NCBI GenBank assembly: GCA_937124615.1
Contig: CAKZKR010000045.1
Coordinates: 1-49,636 of the forward strand
DNA length: 49,636 bases
Direction: 5' to 3'
Source of the DNA: an uncultured bacterium
GTDB lineage: Bacteria > Hydrogenedentota > Hydrogenedentia > Hydrogenedentales > Hydrogenedentaceae
The first letter of the stretch is position 1, and the number at the start of each line of letters is the position of its first letter. The position numbers and the translations under genes are program-made. The notes below the pieces were generated by a model. It did not search any database. It was not told the DNA's origin and saw only the letters and a program-made list of their open reading frames with translations. Positions 33,845-42,877 of this stretch are shown here, in pieces.

Positions 33845-35821
33845 TTATGTTTTATCTCCACGAACAATCGCATACAAAGCATTAACTGCATTTTTAAGTT
33901 GGATTGCTTGTGCCGAAAGTTCTTCCGCAGTTGAAGCCGTCTCTTCTGATGTTGCAGAAATATTCTGTGATACCTGATTGATAGAAGCAAGAGCCAAATT
34001 AATTTGTTCGATTCCCTGTGCTTGCTCAATACTCGCCGTTGAAATTTCTGTAACAAGAGTAACGGCCTTTTGCACGGATTCTGTAATCGTCTGGATAGCA
34101 GAAAAGACTTTCTCTGTTACTTCAGATCCCCTGTTTACATTTGATTGAGATTGTTTTAATAATTCTGCGGTTTCCCTCGCAGCGAGAGCACTCCGCTGGG
34201 CAAGATTCCGAACTTCTTCAGCAACAACAGCAAATCCACGTCCCGCTTCACCCGCACGAGCCGCCTCAACCGCCGCATTAAGTGCTAACAAATTGGTCTG
34301 AAAAGCAACTTCCTCGATTGTCTTGATAATCTTTGCTGTTTCGTCCGATGATTTTTTGATAGCAGCCATTGCTTCGTTCAGTTCTGATACCGCTGTAGAA
34401 CTTTGTTTCGTAGCATTCTGAATTTCTAATATTTTGTTTTTTGCTTCTTCCGAATTCGCCGCACTTTCTTGAACATGAGAAGAAATCTCTTCCAGAGAGG
34501 CCGATGTCTCTTCTAATGAAGAGACCTGATTGCTCACCTGTGAAGCCATATCCTGACTGCTACTGGCTAAATGTTCTGAAGCAGAATCTACCTGATTTGC
34601 GGAATCAATCAAAACATTTGATAAATTCATGATCTGGGATGTTAATCGTCTTGCCATAAAAAACCAGACCGCTAATGAAATCAATAGGATAATTGTAGTA
34701 AGTACTATAATTAAGATAATTTGATTTCGAAATGTTTCTTGAATCTTCACATTTACTTCTTGCAATTCATCTAAATAGGCACTGACACCAATAACCCAGT
34801 CCCAAGGTTCATAATACATAATCATGGTTATTTTCATACGAGAGACCGGGTCATCTATTTTTTTCCAGGTATAATAATGAACGGCCGTTTCCTTTCCTTT
34901 CAAGGTTAATGCCTTATTGATAATATTTTGAATAAAATATTCCCCATCTGCATTTTTTGTTTCCCACTCATTCTGTCCGTCACGGGTTCCTTTATATGAA
35001 ATAACACAATGCCCTTTATTGGCCCCCTTCCCATTTAGTACAAAAACATATCCTGTTTTACCAATGACAATATCCATAATCGCCTTACGCAGAGCTGTAG
35101 CACTTTCTTGTGGAATACCGGTATATAACATGCCAATAATATTGCCTTTTGTATCATATAGTGGGTCATAAGCGGTAATATACCACCGGTCAACGACAAA
35201 AGCGCGTCCTTTATATCGCTCTCCCTTAAGCACTTTACTGATAACCGGATTTGGATTTCCATCCGGTTCTTTCACTGGAATAAAGGTCCCTATTGCTCGT
35301 TCTCCATCCTTTGTTAATACATTAGTACATACTCTTAGCATATCTCCCGCATCATTCATTTTTTGGAAAATAGTACATGTAACATTTTGCAAGTTTTTAA
35401 TATCATCAACAATGAGAGAAGAAACTTTAGGGTCTTTATTCGGTTCTATAGGTTTTTCTCCTATTTTCATTATAGGTAAAACAACACTCTGTTTTTCTTT
35501 TGTAAATTGATTTATTCCTTCCCATGTAGCAAGCGAATCTGTATTTAATGCTATACCACCCGAATTGTCTATAAACTTATGTGCAACATCTAAACTTTTA
35601 CCTATAAAATTTTCCAATACTTCTTGCTGACTTTCACAAAGGCTATATACGCTCTCTGCAATATGCTTTAAATCTGTTTTAGCAAGTTTATCTGTTTCGT
35701 CCAGTACAGAAACCAATATCTTGCTATTCTGTAAATAAACATTTAAGAAAATAATAGTTGGTGGAATTATTGTAAAAATCGCACCTAATACTAATAGTTT
35801 TAAGGTAAGAGATAGTTTCAT
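33845..35821 (-). CDS. Methyl-accepting chemotaxis protein with a Cache-type (Cache_3-Cache_2) sensor
   Basis: A 658-residue receptor. Helix 8-27 and helix about 370-392 flank a large periplasmic sensor of about 340 residues whose features ([67 protein letters not shown]) are those of a double Cache module, which usually binds small organic ligands. The following HAMP is short or poorly conserved. The signalling hairpin tip, [18 protein letters not shown], is canonical. There is no C-terminal CheR/CheB-tethering pentapeptide. No che gene is in the window, so it must signal to an array encoded elsewhere. AGGAG lies upstream. Confidence 0.93.
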   Translation of the reverse strand: MKLSLTLKLLVLGAIFTIIPPTIIFLNVYLQNSKILVSVLDETDKLAKTDLKHIAESVYSLCESQQEVLENFIGKSLDVAHKFIDNSGGIALNTDSLATWEGINQFTKEKQSVVLPIMKIGEKPIEPNKDPKVSSLIVDDIKNLQNVTCTIFQKMNDAGDMLRVCTNVLTKDGERAIGTFIPVKEPDGNPNPVISKVLKGERYKGRAFVVDRWYITAYDPLYDTKGNIIGMLYTGIPQESATALRKAIMDIVIGKTGYVFVLNGKGANKGHCVISYKGTRDGQNEWETKNADGEYFIQNIINKALTLKGKETAVHYYTWKKIDDPVSRMKITMIMYYEPWDWVIGVSAYLDELQEVNVKIQETFRNQIILIIVLTTIILLISLAVWFFMARRLTSQIMNLSNVLIDSANQVDSASEHLASSSQDMASQVSNQVSSLEETSASLEEISSHVQESAANSEEAKNKILEIQNATKQSSTAVSELNEAMAAIKKSSDETAKIIKTIEEVAFQTNLLALNAAVEAARAGEAGRGFAVVAEEVRNLAQRSALAARETAELLKQSQSNVNRGSEVTEKVFSAIQTITESVQKAVTLVTEISTASIEQAQGIEQINLALASINQVSQNISATSEETASTAEELSAQAIQLKNAVNALYAIVRGDKT

Positions 35822-36055
35822 ACAGCATGTTCTCCTCGTTGTTAATGTATTTATTTATTATTACAAAAATGTATGAAAATAGAAAATTTTCATTTTCACC
35901 TCAGTTCTGACCTATCCGACTTGAATAATATAGAAAAATAAAATTTGATTTTATATATATAATAGGAGTATGCTTTCATGAAATTGGGCTGTTTCCACAA
36001 CAATAGAGACTTCCCATCAAAATCCAAAAATCCACAATTTTTAAGGAGAAAGAAA

Positions 36056-36820
36056 ATGTTCGGTTTTAAATGTAAGTCTGTTTTTACGGTAATGTGTTTA
36101 CTAATTTCCTCCTTTGTATTTCTTATTTCCCCTATAAGAAGTCAGGATACAGAAAAACCAAAATTAGAAAATGATGTTGATAAACTTTGTTATACCTTGG
36201 GGGTAAATGTTGCAAAAACCTTTCAGATGATAAATGTAAAACCCAATATGGAGATATTATCTAAAGCCATTGGTGATGTTCTGGAAAACAAAGAATTGGC
36301 CATGACAGAAGAAGAAATGCAAAACTGCATTCGCACTTTCCAGCAGAATCTTATGGAAGCCCAGATGAAAAAACGGGAAGAGGAAGCCGTAAAAAATGAA
36401 GAAGAAGCCAAAAAATTCCTTGAAGAAAATAAAACAAAAGAAGGGGTGGTCGCTCTTCCCAGCGGATTACAGTATAAGGTATTAAAAGAAGGTAATGGAC
36501 CTAAACCTAAAGAGACGGATAATGTAACGGTCCACTATAAGGGGACATTATTAGATGGGACAAAATTTGATAGTTCCTACGACCGTGGTGAACCTGTTAC
36601 ATTCCCGTTAAATCGTGTAATTAAGGGTTGGACTGAGGCTTTACAACATATGCCTGTCGGCTCCAAATGGCAAATCTTTATACCGCCAAATCTTGCATAT
36701 GGTAAAGAGGGCAATCAACGCATCCCACCGAATGCTCTGCTCCAATTTGAAGTTGAATTACTGGAAATCAAACCCGCAGAGCAAGAAAACGATAATACAG
36801 TTCAAATACCCAGTCAATAG
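36056..36820 (+). CDS. FKBP-type peptidyl-prolyl cis-trans isomerase (Mip/FkpA-like), exported
   Basis: The ATG at 36056 has AAGGAG 7 bases upstream and yields a signal peptide; a frame opening at 35978 would add 26 residues without such support. After the signal peptide an FKBP_N helical dimerisation region follows (LCYTLGVNVAKTFQ...), with a charged helix rich in Glu/Lys/Ala. The FKBP_C domain holds TVHYKGTLLDGTKFDSS, FPLNRVIKGWTEALQHMPVG and IPPNLAYG, all catalytic-pocket motifs. It folds envelope proteins by proline isomerisation. A strong terminator follows 21 bases after the stop, so it is monocistronic. Confidence 0.94.
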   Translation: MFGFKCKSVFTVMCLLISSFVFLISPIRSQDTEKPKLENDVDKLCYTLGVNVAKTFQMINVKPNMEILSKAIGDVLENKELAMTEEEMQNCIRTFQQNLMEAQMKKREEEAVKNEEEAKKFLEENKTKEGVVALPSGLQYKVLKEGNGPKPKETDNVTVHYKGTLLDGTKFDSSYDRGEPVTFPLNRVIKGWTEALQHMPVGSKWQIFIPPNLAYGKEGNQRIPPNALLQFEVELLEIKPAEQENDNTVQIPSQ

Positions 36821-36841
36821 TTTTGAAAAACATAATTAGCC

Positions 36842-36878
36842 AAATCCCTCATACATTCTTTGTATGAGGGATTTTTTT
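36842..36878 (+). terminator. Rho-independent terminator of the FKBP gene
   Basis: A 14-base arm at 36842-36855 pairs with 36861-36874 around a 5-base loop (core ATCCCTCATACA / TGTATGAGGGAT), followed by a run of seven T. The A-rich left arm makes it partly functional in the other direction too, for the convergent gene. Confidence 0.9.
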
Positions 36879-36976
36879 GCCCTTTTCACATAAAATTTCT
36901 AACTCTTGAAAGCAATACCTCTGTATAAATGAGAGCATTTTTACATGTACCATAAAAATTTCATTAGATATAAAAA

Positions 36977-38359
36977 TTAGAGGCTTTTTATTTCTTCTGC
37001 TTCCGGTGCATTTTTAAGATAAGCAATAAAAATAGATATGTAAATAAGGATAACAATAACAGGAATAACCAGCACCCCCCAGGTAGGTTCTTCTACATTC
37101 CAAGGACCAACAGAATAATCAACATTTAACACACCCGCTGAGTCTTTTGAAAACATTTCTCCGAAGGTACTTCCTAATAGTCCGTGAATAAATCCCATTG
37201 CTACAAGATTCCTATTTTTTTCCTCCATAAACACATACACCAGCACAATCCCTAATATCCATGTAACCGCAACCAATCCATACGAATCAATATGTATCAT
37301 CCCAAAACAGGAAGCACTTAAAGTGGCAACAAGCATTCTTTTTTTATCTTTACAATAAAAATAACCGTAGATAAAACCCATAGGAAAGAAAAAGACGGTT
37401 AACCAAAGGACCAGCTGAATCCATACTGAAATAGAAGGTATCATACGCATTCCATAAACAATCGAGATACTGAGACATGTAAAGGTAATCGCAATAAAAG
37501 CACCCCAGAGACCAAACTGGAGTGATTTCTTTACCTGTTCTTCCCCTGTAATTTTGTTATTGGGACTATTTGATGGAGAAAATGCTTTGCGAAATCGCGT
37601 CCCAAAATAGGAACTAAACAACAGTTGCTGGACAAAACCCCAGAATATATATCCAAAAACACCTAAAGCCCATCTCGAAAAACTCAATTGCTGAAAAGCA
37701 CTTGTACCCCGTTGAATATAGGCTGAGATAAAAATCACTATTAATAAAGGGAATGAAATGAGCATGGCGGTTCGGAATGCGGTATGAAAGTTATCATATC
37801 GAATTGCACAAAAAGCAATAAGTGCAGAAATTAAAGCACCAAAAACAACAACAAAAATTACACCGGGAAACTGGTTTGGGAATTGGTAAACATCCACGGA
37901 TAATCCAAAGGTACGAGACAATACCTGCATTTGAAAAAATCGGGCAACATAACGCCATTGCTGGAAATTCACAATGTTTAGTCCAATAAAAACAACGATG
38001 GAGGTGATAAAAATAATAAGACGTCTAACAGGAGGGCCCGTTGTAATTAGTTTCCAATACTGCACAGGGTTACCCAACCCCCACGACTGGGTTGTATCTT
38101 TATGCAGAATAGGTGCCACAAAAAGGAGATAAGCACCCCCCAGCACGAGAAGTACATTTACAACAACATTCACTGCCTGTATTTTCATTACCACACCGAA
38201 TGGATAGGCAACCAGCCACAAAGCACAGAGAATAATTAACATAACAGTCATTGCTTCTATAAAATTCTGTTTGCGCGAAAATCGTTCTTGTTCCCAATCC
38301 CCAGCGGTTGTTTGAACCTGAGGAACTATTGAAGTTTTTCCTACTGAATTCATACTCAT
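36977..38359 (-). CDS. Polytopic membrane protein of the CPBP (Abi/CAAX protease-like) fold with a QQ motif
   Basis: About 460 residues with ten or so hydrophobic segments. The C-terminal half resembles CPBP intramembrane proteases: WGFVQQLLFSSYFGTR (around residues 241-255) sits where catalytic EExxxxR is expected, SCFGMIHIDSYGLVA gives the FxxxH-like motif, and FIHGLLGSTFGE the final His motif. The usual Glu-Glu pair is Gln-Gln, so proteolysis is doubtful. The start is the ATG at 38359 with AGGTG upstream; a TTG at 38404 is an alternative. It follows the Hsp70-like gene by 48 bases and probably shares its transcript. Function unknown. Confidence 0.6.
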   Translation of the reverse strand: MSMNSVGKTSIVPQVQTTAGDWEQERFSRKQNFIEAMTVMLIILCALWLVAYPFGVVMKIQAVNVVVNVLLVLGGAYLLFVAPILHKDTTQSWGLGNPVQYWKLITTGPPVRRLIIFITSIVVFIGLNIVNFQQWRYVARFFQMQVLSRTFGLSVDVYQFPNQFPGVIFVVVFGALISALIAFCAIRYDNFHTAFRTAMLISFPLLIVIFISAYIQRGTSAFQQLSFSRWALGVFGYIFWGFVQQLLFSSYFGTRFRKAFSPSNSPNNKITGEEQVKKSLQFGLWGAFIAITFTCLSISIVYGMRMIPSISVWIQLVLWLTVFFFPMGFIYGYFYCKDKKRMLVATLSASCFGMIHIDSYGLVAVTWILGIVLVYVFMEEKNRNLVAMGFIHGLLGSTFGEMFSKDSAGVLNVDYSVGPWNVEEPTWGVLVIPVIVILIYISIFIAYLKNAPEAEEIKSL

Positions 38360-38407
38360 ACTAAGCACCTCATCGATTAAAAAAGAAATACAATCTATAT
38401 ACAAAAT

Positions 38408-39820
38408 TTACAAATAACGACTGACCACCGCCAGACCCCGTGCAACACTGGTAAAGGTATCACGCGAAATAATTTTTTGCAAACCATACCGTTCTATCAA
38501 CATCTTCTGTATTGCAGGGATGAGACAGGTCCCACCTGTAGTTAGAACTAGACTGATATCATCAGGTTTCACTCCTGCTTTTTGTTCCGCTTCGACAATC
38601 AAAGTCTGAATTTGTCCCAAAATATCCTCTATAATTTTGCTAAATTCTTCCCGATTAATAGTCTCTTCTATATTTAGTTCTTCGTAACAGAATTGAATTT
38701 TGACTTGTTCCTGAAAACTCAGTTCCTTCTTAGCATTTTCGACAACCAATGCCAAAGGATAACCACAGTTTTTCTGAATAAGCAATCGCAAAGCCCTGAT
38801 GGCTTCCGGCTGGTCACTGAAAGTTTCAACCGCAACTAACCAGTTAATGGTCTCTTCTGTATTTAATCGATATAAATTTTGCCAGTCAAGAACTACATTC
38901 AAGATATTTCTTGGTATAGGCAGGCGTTTGGAGCCGTATCTTGCTGTACTCCCGAAATAATGGAAAAGCCTTTTTCGAATAATCTCTTTATCAATCATGT
39001 CTCCGGCAACGGTATCACCGGAAACAGACAAAACAGTACTTCGTTTTAGCCTTTCCTCTAATGTCTCTGCTCTTTGAAATTTCATAATACAAATATCACA
39101 AGTCCCGCCTCCAATATCCACCACCATTACCAATTGATCGTTTGGGGTTGTTGTACTTATATACTCAATAGATGCAGATACAGGCTCATAGAAGAAAACA
39201 ACTTCCTTGAAACCAGCAATCATTGCTGCATTCCGCAATCTTCTTTCCGCTACCTGGTCTTCAAATTGATTTTGAGAAAAGAAAACAGGTCTCCCTAATA
39301 CCGCAACATCAACAGTGTCCGACATGTATTCTTCTACTTTTTCTTTGCATCTTTTCAAGATAAGGGATACTAATTCTTCAATCTGGTAATGCTTCCCGAA
39401 AACATCCGTACCCTTAAAGTCTGTAAATTTTAATTTTGTTTTAAGAGACTGAAACAAACGTCCGGGCAAATTAACATCTACCTGCGTCTTTATAGATATA
39501 GTCTCCATAACATCCGGGTCTATCAAACCCGGATTATAGAATTCACTCTTTTCCGGCTCCGCTCTACTAATAATAGAAATTTCCATCCCTGTCTCTTCCG
39601 ATTGCATTATCACTTCCCGCCCTACATTGTTTTGTATAAAAACATGAGCGGCTTTCCTCCCTGTAAGAATGGAGCCATCCGCACCGATATAAACAAGAGA
39701 AGGGAGCGAGGTAGAGGGGGTATTCGCATCATCCAGTTCAATGACCTGAGTTTTCCCATTCTCCTTTGCAATGGCAACGCTGGTATTCGTTGTTCCGTAG
39801 TCTATTCCACACGCTATCAT
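38408..39820 (-). CDS. Hsp70-family protein of the YegD type
   Basis: A 470-residue actin-fold ATPase without the substrate-binding C-terminal domain of DnaK. The phosphate-1 loop GIDYGTTNTSVAIA, the connect/phosphate-2 motif VVDIGGGTCDICIMKF, FYEPVSASIEYI, and the adenosine motif LVLTTGGTCLIPAIQ identify the YegD-like branch. Such short Hsp70s are thought to act as regulators or specialised chaperones; the client is unknown. It is first in a two-gene unit with the CPBP-like membrane protein. The start has only a weak ribosome site. Confidence 0.88.
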   Translation of the reverse strand: MIACGIDYGTTNTSVAIAKENGKTQVIELDDANTPSTSLPSLVYIGADGSILTGRKAAHVFIQNNVGREVIMQSEETGMEISIISRAEPEKSEFYNPGLIDPDVMETISIKTQVDVNLPGRLFQSLKTKLKFTDFKGTDVFGKHYQIEELVSLILKRCKEKVEEYMSDTVDVAVLGRPVFFSQNQFEDQVAERRLRNAAMIAGFKEVVFFYEPVSASIEYISTTTPNDQLVMVVDIGGGTCDICIMKFQRAETLEERLKRSTVLSVSGDTVAGDMIDKEIIRKRLFHYFGSTARYGSKRLPIPRNILNVVLDWQNLYRLNTEETINWLVAVETFSDQPEAIRALRLLIQKNCGYPLALVVENAKKELSFQEQVKIQFCYEELNIEETINREEFSKIIEDILGQIQTLIVEAEQKAGVKPDDISLVLTTGGTCLIPAIQKMLIERYGLQKIISRDTFTSVARGLAVVSRYL

Positions 39821-39919
39821 GAATCCGTTTTATCCACCTTCTGATTTCTTTCAAATAACAATTTTCTGACATAAAAATTAAAAGTATATCAACAGAATAT
39901 TGGCATTTTAAACTTACAA

Positions 39920-41197
39920 TTACTTCTCTATCCAACAGAAAATGGAAGTCTGGAACTGTGTATAATGAACATAATTCCCTCGCATCCAGAGGACATGTCC
40001 CTGTTTTTTATTATACCCCCACGGAACAATGGGTCGCACATTTATAACCATCGAACTTCGGGTTATAGGTGTATGACTCCATGTTTCACCCCCGTTACAG
40101 GTAGTCCATCGTTCAATTTCAAAAACATTATTAATCTGACGAGATAAATATACTTCCTGAGTATTCGAATGATTTATACAAATACCTGCGGAGTAATGAG
40201 GTTCCTTTTCTTCTATATTCTTCGGTGTTTCCGGAAACCACGGACCCGCAAAAGTAATTTCATGGTCTATCCATTGTTTTCCATTCCAAACGGCATAATG
40301 ATAAAAATGTTTACTTTCTTCTGGCATTCGTGTATACACAATTACGGGATTTCCCTCTGTATTTAGGGCAATATCCCAGATCCATGCCCTGGCCCCTGTT
40401 TTTTTTGCATCATATACTTTATCACAATCTGAATGAAGAATAGGCAGGGTGTCCAGAGAACCTATACATGTCCCATCCGCACGACAGATATTTCCCCATT
40501 CATAACGGGCATAGTATACAGAGTTAAAAGGTTCATTCCGAGGATGCCCATCTGTAAATGCAAAGTGAATCGTTCTTTTATTATCGGATACTACTTTTAG
40601 ATAAGGACGAATATTTTCGGCTTCTTTCCCTTTATCCTGAAAAAGGACTCTGGTATCAGACCAATGAATACCATCGTTCGAGGTGGCAAAAGTAGGCTTC
40701 CATGTATTTCCACGCCAAAACACATAAAAGCATTTTTCATTTTCAAGAAAGACAGGATGGCTATAAGTTACTTTTTCCATCTTTGCTACGGTTATTTCAT
40801 CACTCCATTCTGTAATGTCCTCAGGGTTTAGCGATTGTCGTGCGTATAAATTCTCCTTATTATGCCGGGCATAAAAAATCATAAGGCGCAAATCGGGCAG
40901 AACAAGGAATGAAGGAACATTATGGTCATCTATATCCCAATATTCCTTTATAACATTTGTCTTTACCTCGTCTGTATTATGGTCATAATAGCCCACTTCT
41001 AATTTCCCCTGATTTGAAATCCAACCCACATAGGTTCGTCGGTATTTTCCTTCTATATATACCGCACGAGGGTCCTGAAACCAACAAAAAGCCCCTGAAG
41101 GGGATATAACGGTAGGCTTATTCAGAATCATATCTGTATTTCCATGATTACCGCTTGATAGAGAAATCAAAAAATGAAGAATAAACATTAAGGACAT
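39920..41197 (-). CDS. Exported BNR-repeat beta-propeller protein (BNR_4-like)
   Basis: A short hydrophobic N-terminus (1-15) suggests export. The 425 residues contain repeated Asp-box/BNR-like strands: FATSNDGIHWSDTRVLF, CNGGETWSHTPIT, plus several YVGWISNQGKLEVGYYDHN-type blades. This is the layout of the BNR_4 family, found in secreted proteins of polysaccharide-degrading bacteria and related to sialidase-fold and ulvan/rhamnogalacturonan lyases. No sialidase catalytic Arg triad can be assigned by eye, so it may be a lyase, hydrolase or binding protein. It stands in its own unit, 175 bases from the divergent DUF1573 lipoprotein gene. Confidence 0.6.
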   Translation of the reverse strand: MSLMFILHFLISLSSGNHGNTDMILNKPTVISPSGAFCWFQDPRAVYIEGKYRRTYVGWISNQGKLEVGYYDHNTDEVKTNVIKEYWDIDDHNVPSFLVLPDLRLMIFYARHNKENLYARQSLNPEDITEWSDEITVAKMEKVTYSHPVFLENEKCFYVFWRGNTWKPTFATSNDGIHWSDTRVLFQDKGKEAENIRPYLKVVSDNKRTIHFAFTDGHPRNEPFNSVYYARYEWGNICRADGTCIGSLDTLPILHSDCDKVYDAKKTGARAWIWDIALNTEGNPVIVYTRMPEESKHFYHYAVWNGKQWIDHEITFAGPWFPETPKNIEEKEPHYSAGICINHSNTQEVYLSRQINNVFEIERWTTCNGGETWSHTPITRSSMVINVRPIVPWGYNKKQGHVLWMRGNYVHYTQFQTSIFCWIEK

Positions 41198-41372
41198 ATT
41201 ATTTTCAAACCTTATTGATAGAAACTCTGTTTTTTGCTGTCAACATTATAATACATTCTTTTCGTTTTTATTAAGTTAAATCTATTTTTAGTGTAAGCAT
41301 TATTTTTGTTATTATTTTGAATGACTTATTCACCATAGATAAAAAACATATTTATAGAAAGGGTTAAATGAT

Positions 41373-42722
41373 ATGAGCAAGGGTAAGTTTTTTCTTGTAT
41401 TTGTAATCGCTTTAACACTGGTCATAGTCCTCAATTCTTGTGGGGGTCAAAAAACGGAACCATCTGCTCAAAAAACTACTACCACAGCACCCGTAGAAGA
41501 ACCGAAGAAGGAAACTCCTCCGGAGACAGGCCCTGCACCTTCCGCACAACCTTCAGCACCCAAAGTTGAAGTGGCCTCTCCTGTGGCCGGGGGAAAACCC
41601 AAAATTGTATGCGACGAACCTGAATATGATTTCGGTGAAAAGAGAAACGATGAAAAGATAGAACATGAATTTATTGTTAAAAATTCAGGCGATGGACTGC
41701 TATTGATTAACAGTGTTAAAACAACTTGCGGTTGTACTGTGGCTCAACCCGAAAAGAAAGAGTTGCAACCGAATGAATCTACTAAAATCAAAGCGACATT
41801 AACCTTAGCTAATCGACAGGGACCTCAAACAAAAAATATAACCGTTGAATCCAATGACCCGGAAAATCCTGTATTAACACTAACAATAAAAGGCGTCGCT
41901 ACGGCTCCAATTATAATTGAGCCAAGAACAATTAATCTTGGAACTTCGATAATAGATGATCTGGTAGAAGAAAAAATTGTTGAAGTAAAGGGAAACATTC
42001 CCGATTTTTCTTTTAATATTACTAATGTAGATATGAGTTCTTTACCGCAATTCAAAGCAGAAGTAGAAACAGTGGAACCCGGCAAAAACTATAAAGTAAA
42101 ACTCATCCAGACTGAAAAAATCGAACCGGGAACTACTTTATCAAAAAGTTTTACCATTGAAACGGACGCCTCTCTCCCTGGAAAAGATGAAAAGGATCCT
42201 TCGGTATCATTCCTGAGAAAGATTCCTGTCTCCGTGTATGGCAGATTTATTGCTGAGGTAGATGTATCCCCGGAAGTGATAAGTATCCGGAGCAATAATG
42301 AAGACCCTGAAGCAAAAACACAACAATATTTGCGCATCAAAGAAGGTAGAGAGAAGGGGTTAAAAATTACAGAAGTTGTTTCTCCTACACCGGATATTCA
42401 GGTAGAATTGACAGAACGGGCTCCCGGGGATTACTTGCTCCTTGTTAAGAATATTCCCATGAATAATTCAATAAAAGATAAAGAAATTATCGTTAAAACA
42501 ACATCTGCAACAAAACCTGAGGTAAAAATTCCCTTTAAGGTAATTGATATTCCAAACCTTCCTACAAGGCCTGGGAATGTAATGAAGGGAAATATAAAAC
42601 CAAATTCTCAAGGACCACAATTACCATCCATCAAAATCCCCCCGAAAAACCAGTTACCAAAACCTCCACCCCCACCTCAACAGCAGGCTCCTGAAAATAA
42701 ACCATCGGAAACCAAACAATAA
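41373..42722 (+). CDS. DUF1573-containing lipoprotein with a proline-rich C terminus
   Basis: The signal peptide ends in lipobox VLNSC (Cys23), so it is a lipoprotein. A Pro/Thr/Ala linker (25-72) leads to a DUF1573 Ig-like domain: EYDFGEKRNDEKIEHEFIVKN (quoted part EYDFGEKRNDEKIEHEF), GLLLINSVKTTCGCTVAQP with the family's TCGCT motif, and NITVESNDPENPVLTLTIKG. Residues 190-390 hold two further beta-rich segments of similar character. The last 50 residues are Pro/Gln/Lys rich, as in proteins that reach through peptidoglycan. DUF1573 proteins are envelope components of unknown role in Planctomycetes and Bacteroidetes. A terminator follows directly. Confidence 0.85.
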   Translation: MSKGKFFLVFVIALTLVIVLNSCGGQKTEPSAQKTTTTAPVEEPKKETPPETGPAPSAQPSAPKVEVASPVAGGKPKIVCDEPEYDFGEKRNDEKIEHEFIVKNSGDGLLLINSVKTTCGCTVAQPEKKELQPNESTKIKATLTLANRQGPQTKNITVESNDPENPVLTLTIKGVATAPIIIEPRTINLGTSIIDDLVEEKIVEVKGNIPDFSFNITNVDMSSLPQFKAEVETVEPGKNYKVKLIQTEKIEPGTTLSKSFTIETDASLPGKDEKDPSVSFLRKIPVSVYGRFIAEVDVSPEVISIRSNNEDPEAKTQQYLRIKEGREKGLKITEVVSPTPDIQVELTERAPGDYLLLVKNIPMNNSIKDKEIIVKTTSATKPEVKIPFKVIDIPNLPTRPGNVMKGNIKPNSQGPQLPSIKIPPKNQLPKPPPPPQQQAPENKPSETKQ

Positions 42723-42749
42723 CCTTATCAAGTACCTTAGAAAAGTTTT

Positions 42750-42788
42750 ACAGCCGATATGAAATTCATATCGGCTGTATTGTTTTTA
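42750..42788 (+). terminator. Rho-independent terminator of the DUF1573 gene
   Basis: ACAGCCGATATG (42750-42761) pairs perfectly with CATATCGGCTGT (42767-42778) around AAATT, followed by ATTGTTTTTATA. Confidence 0.85.
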
Positions 42789-42877
42789 TATTGAAACAAA
42801 TATTATTATATTTTAGTCAATTAAAAGATAGTTTTCTATTCACAAATTCGTCTCTAAAACACACGAAAGGTTTCCAC

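Noticed and set aside
42791-42877. Extended N terminus of the PhoPQ-related lipoprotein
   Set aside because: It begins directly after the terminator T tract, would displace the lipoprotein signal from the N terminus, and the ATG at 42878 has a ribosome site.
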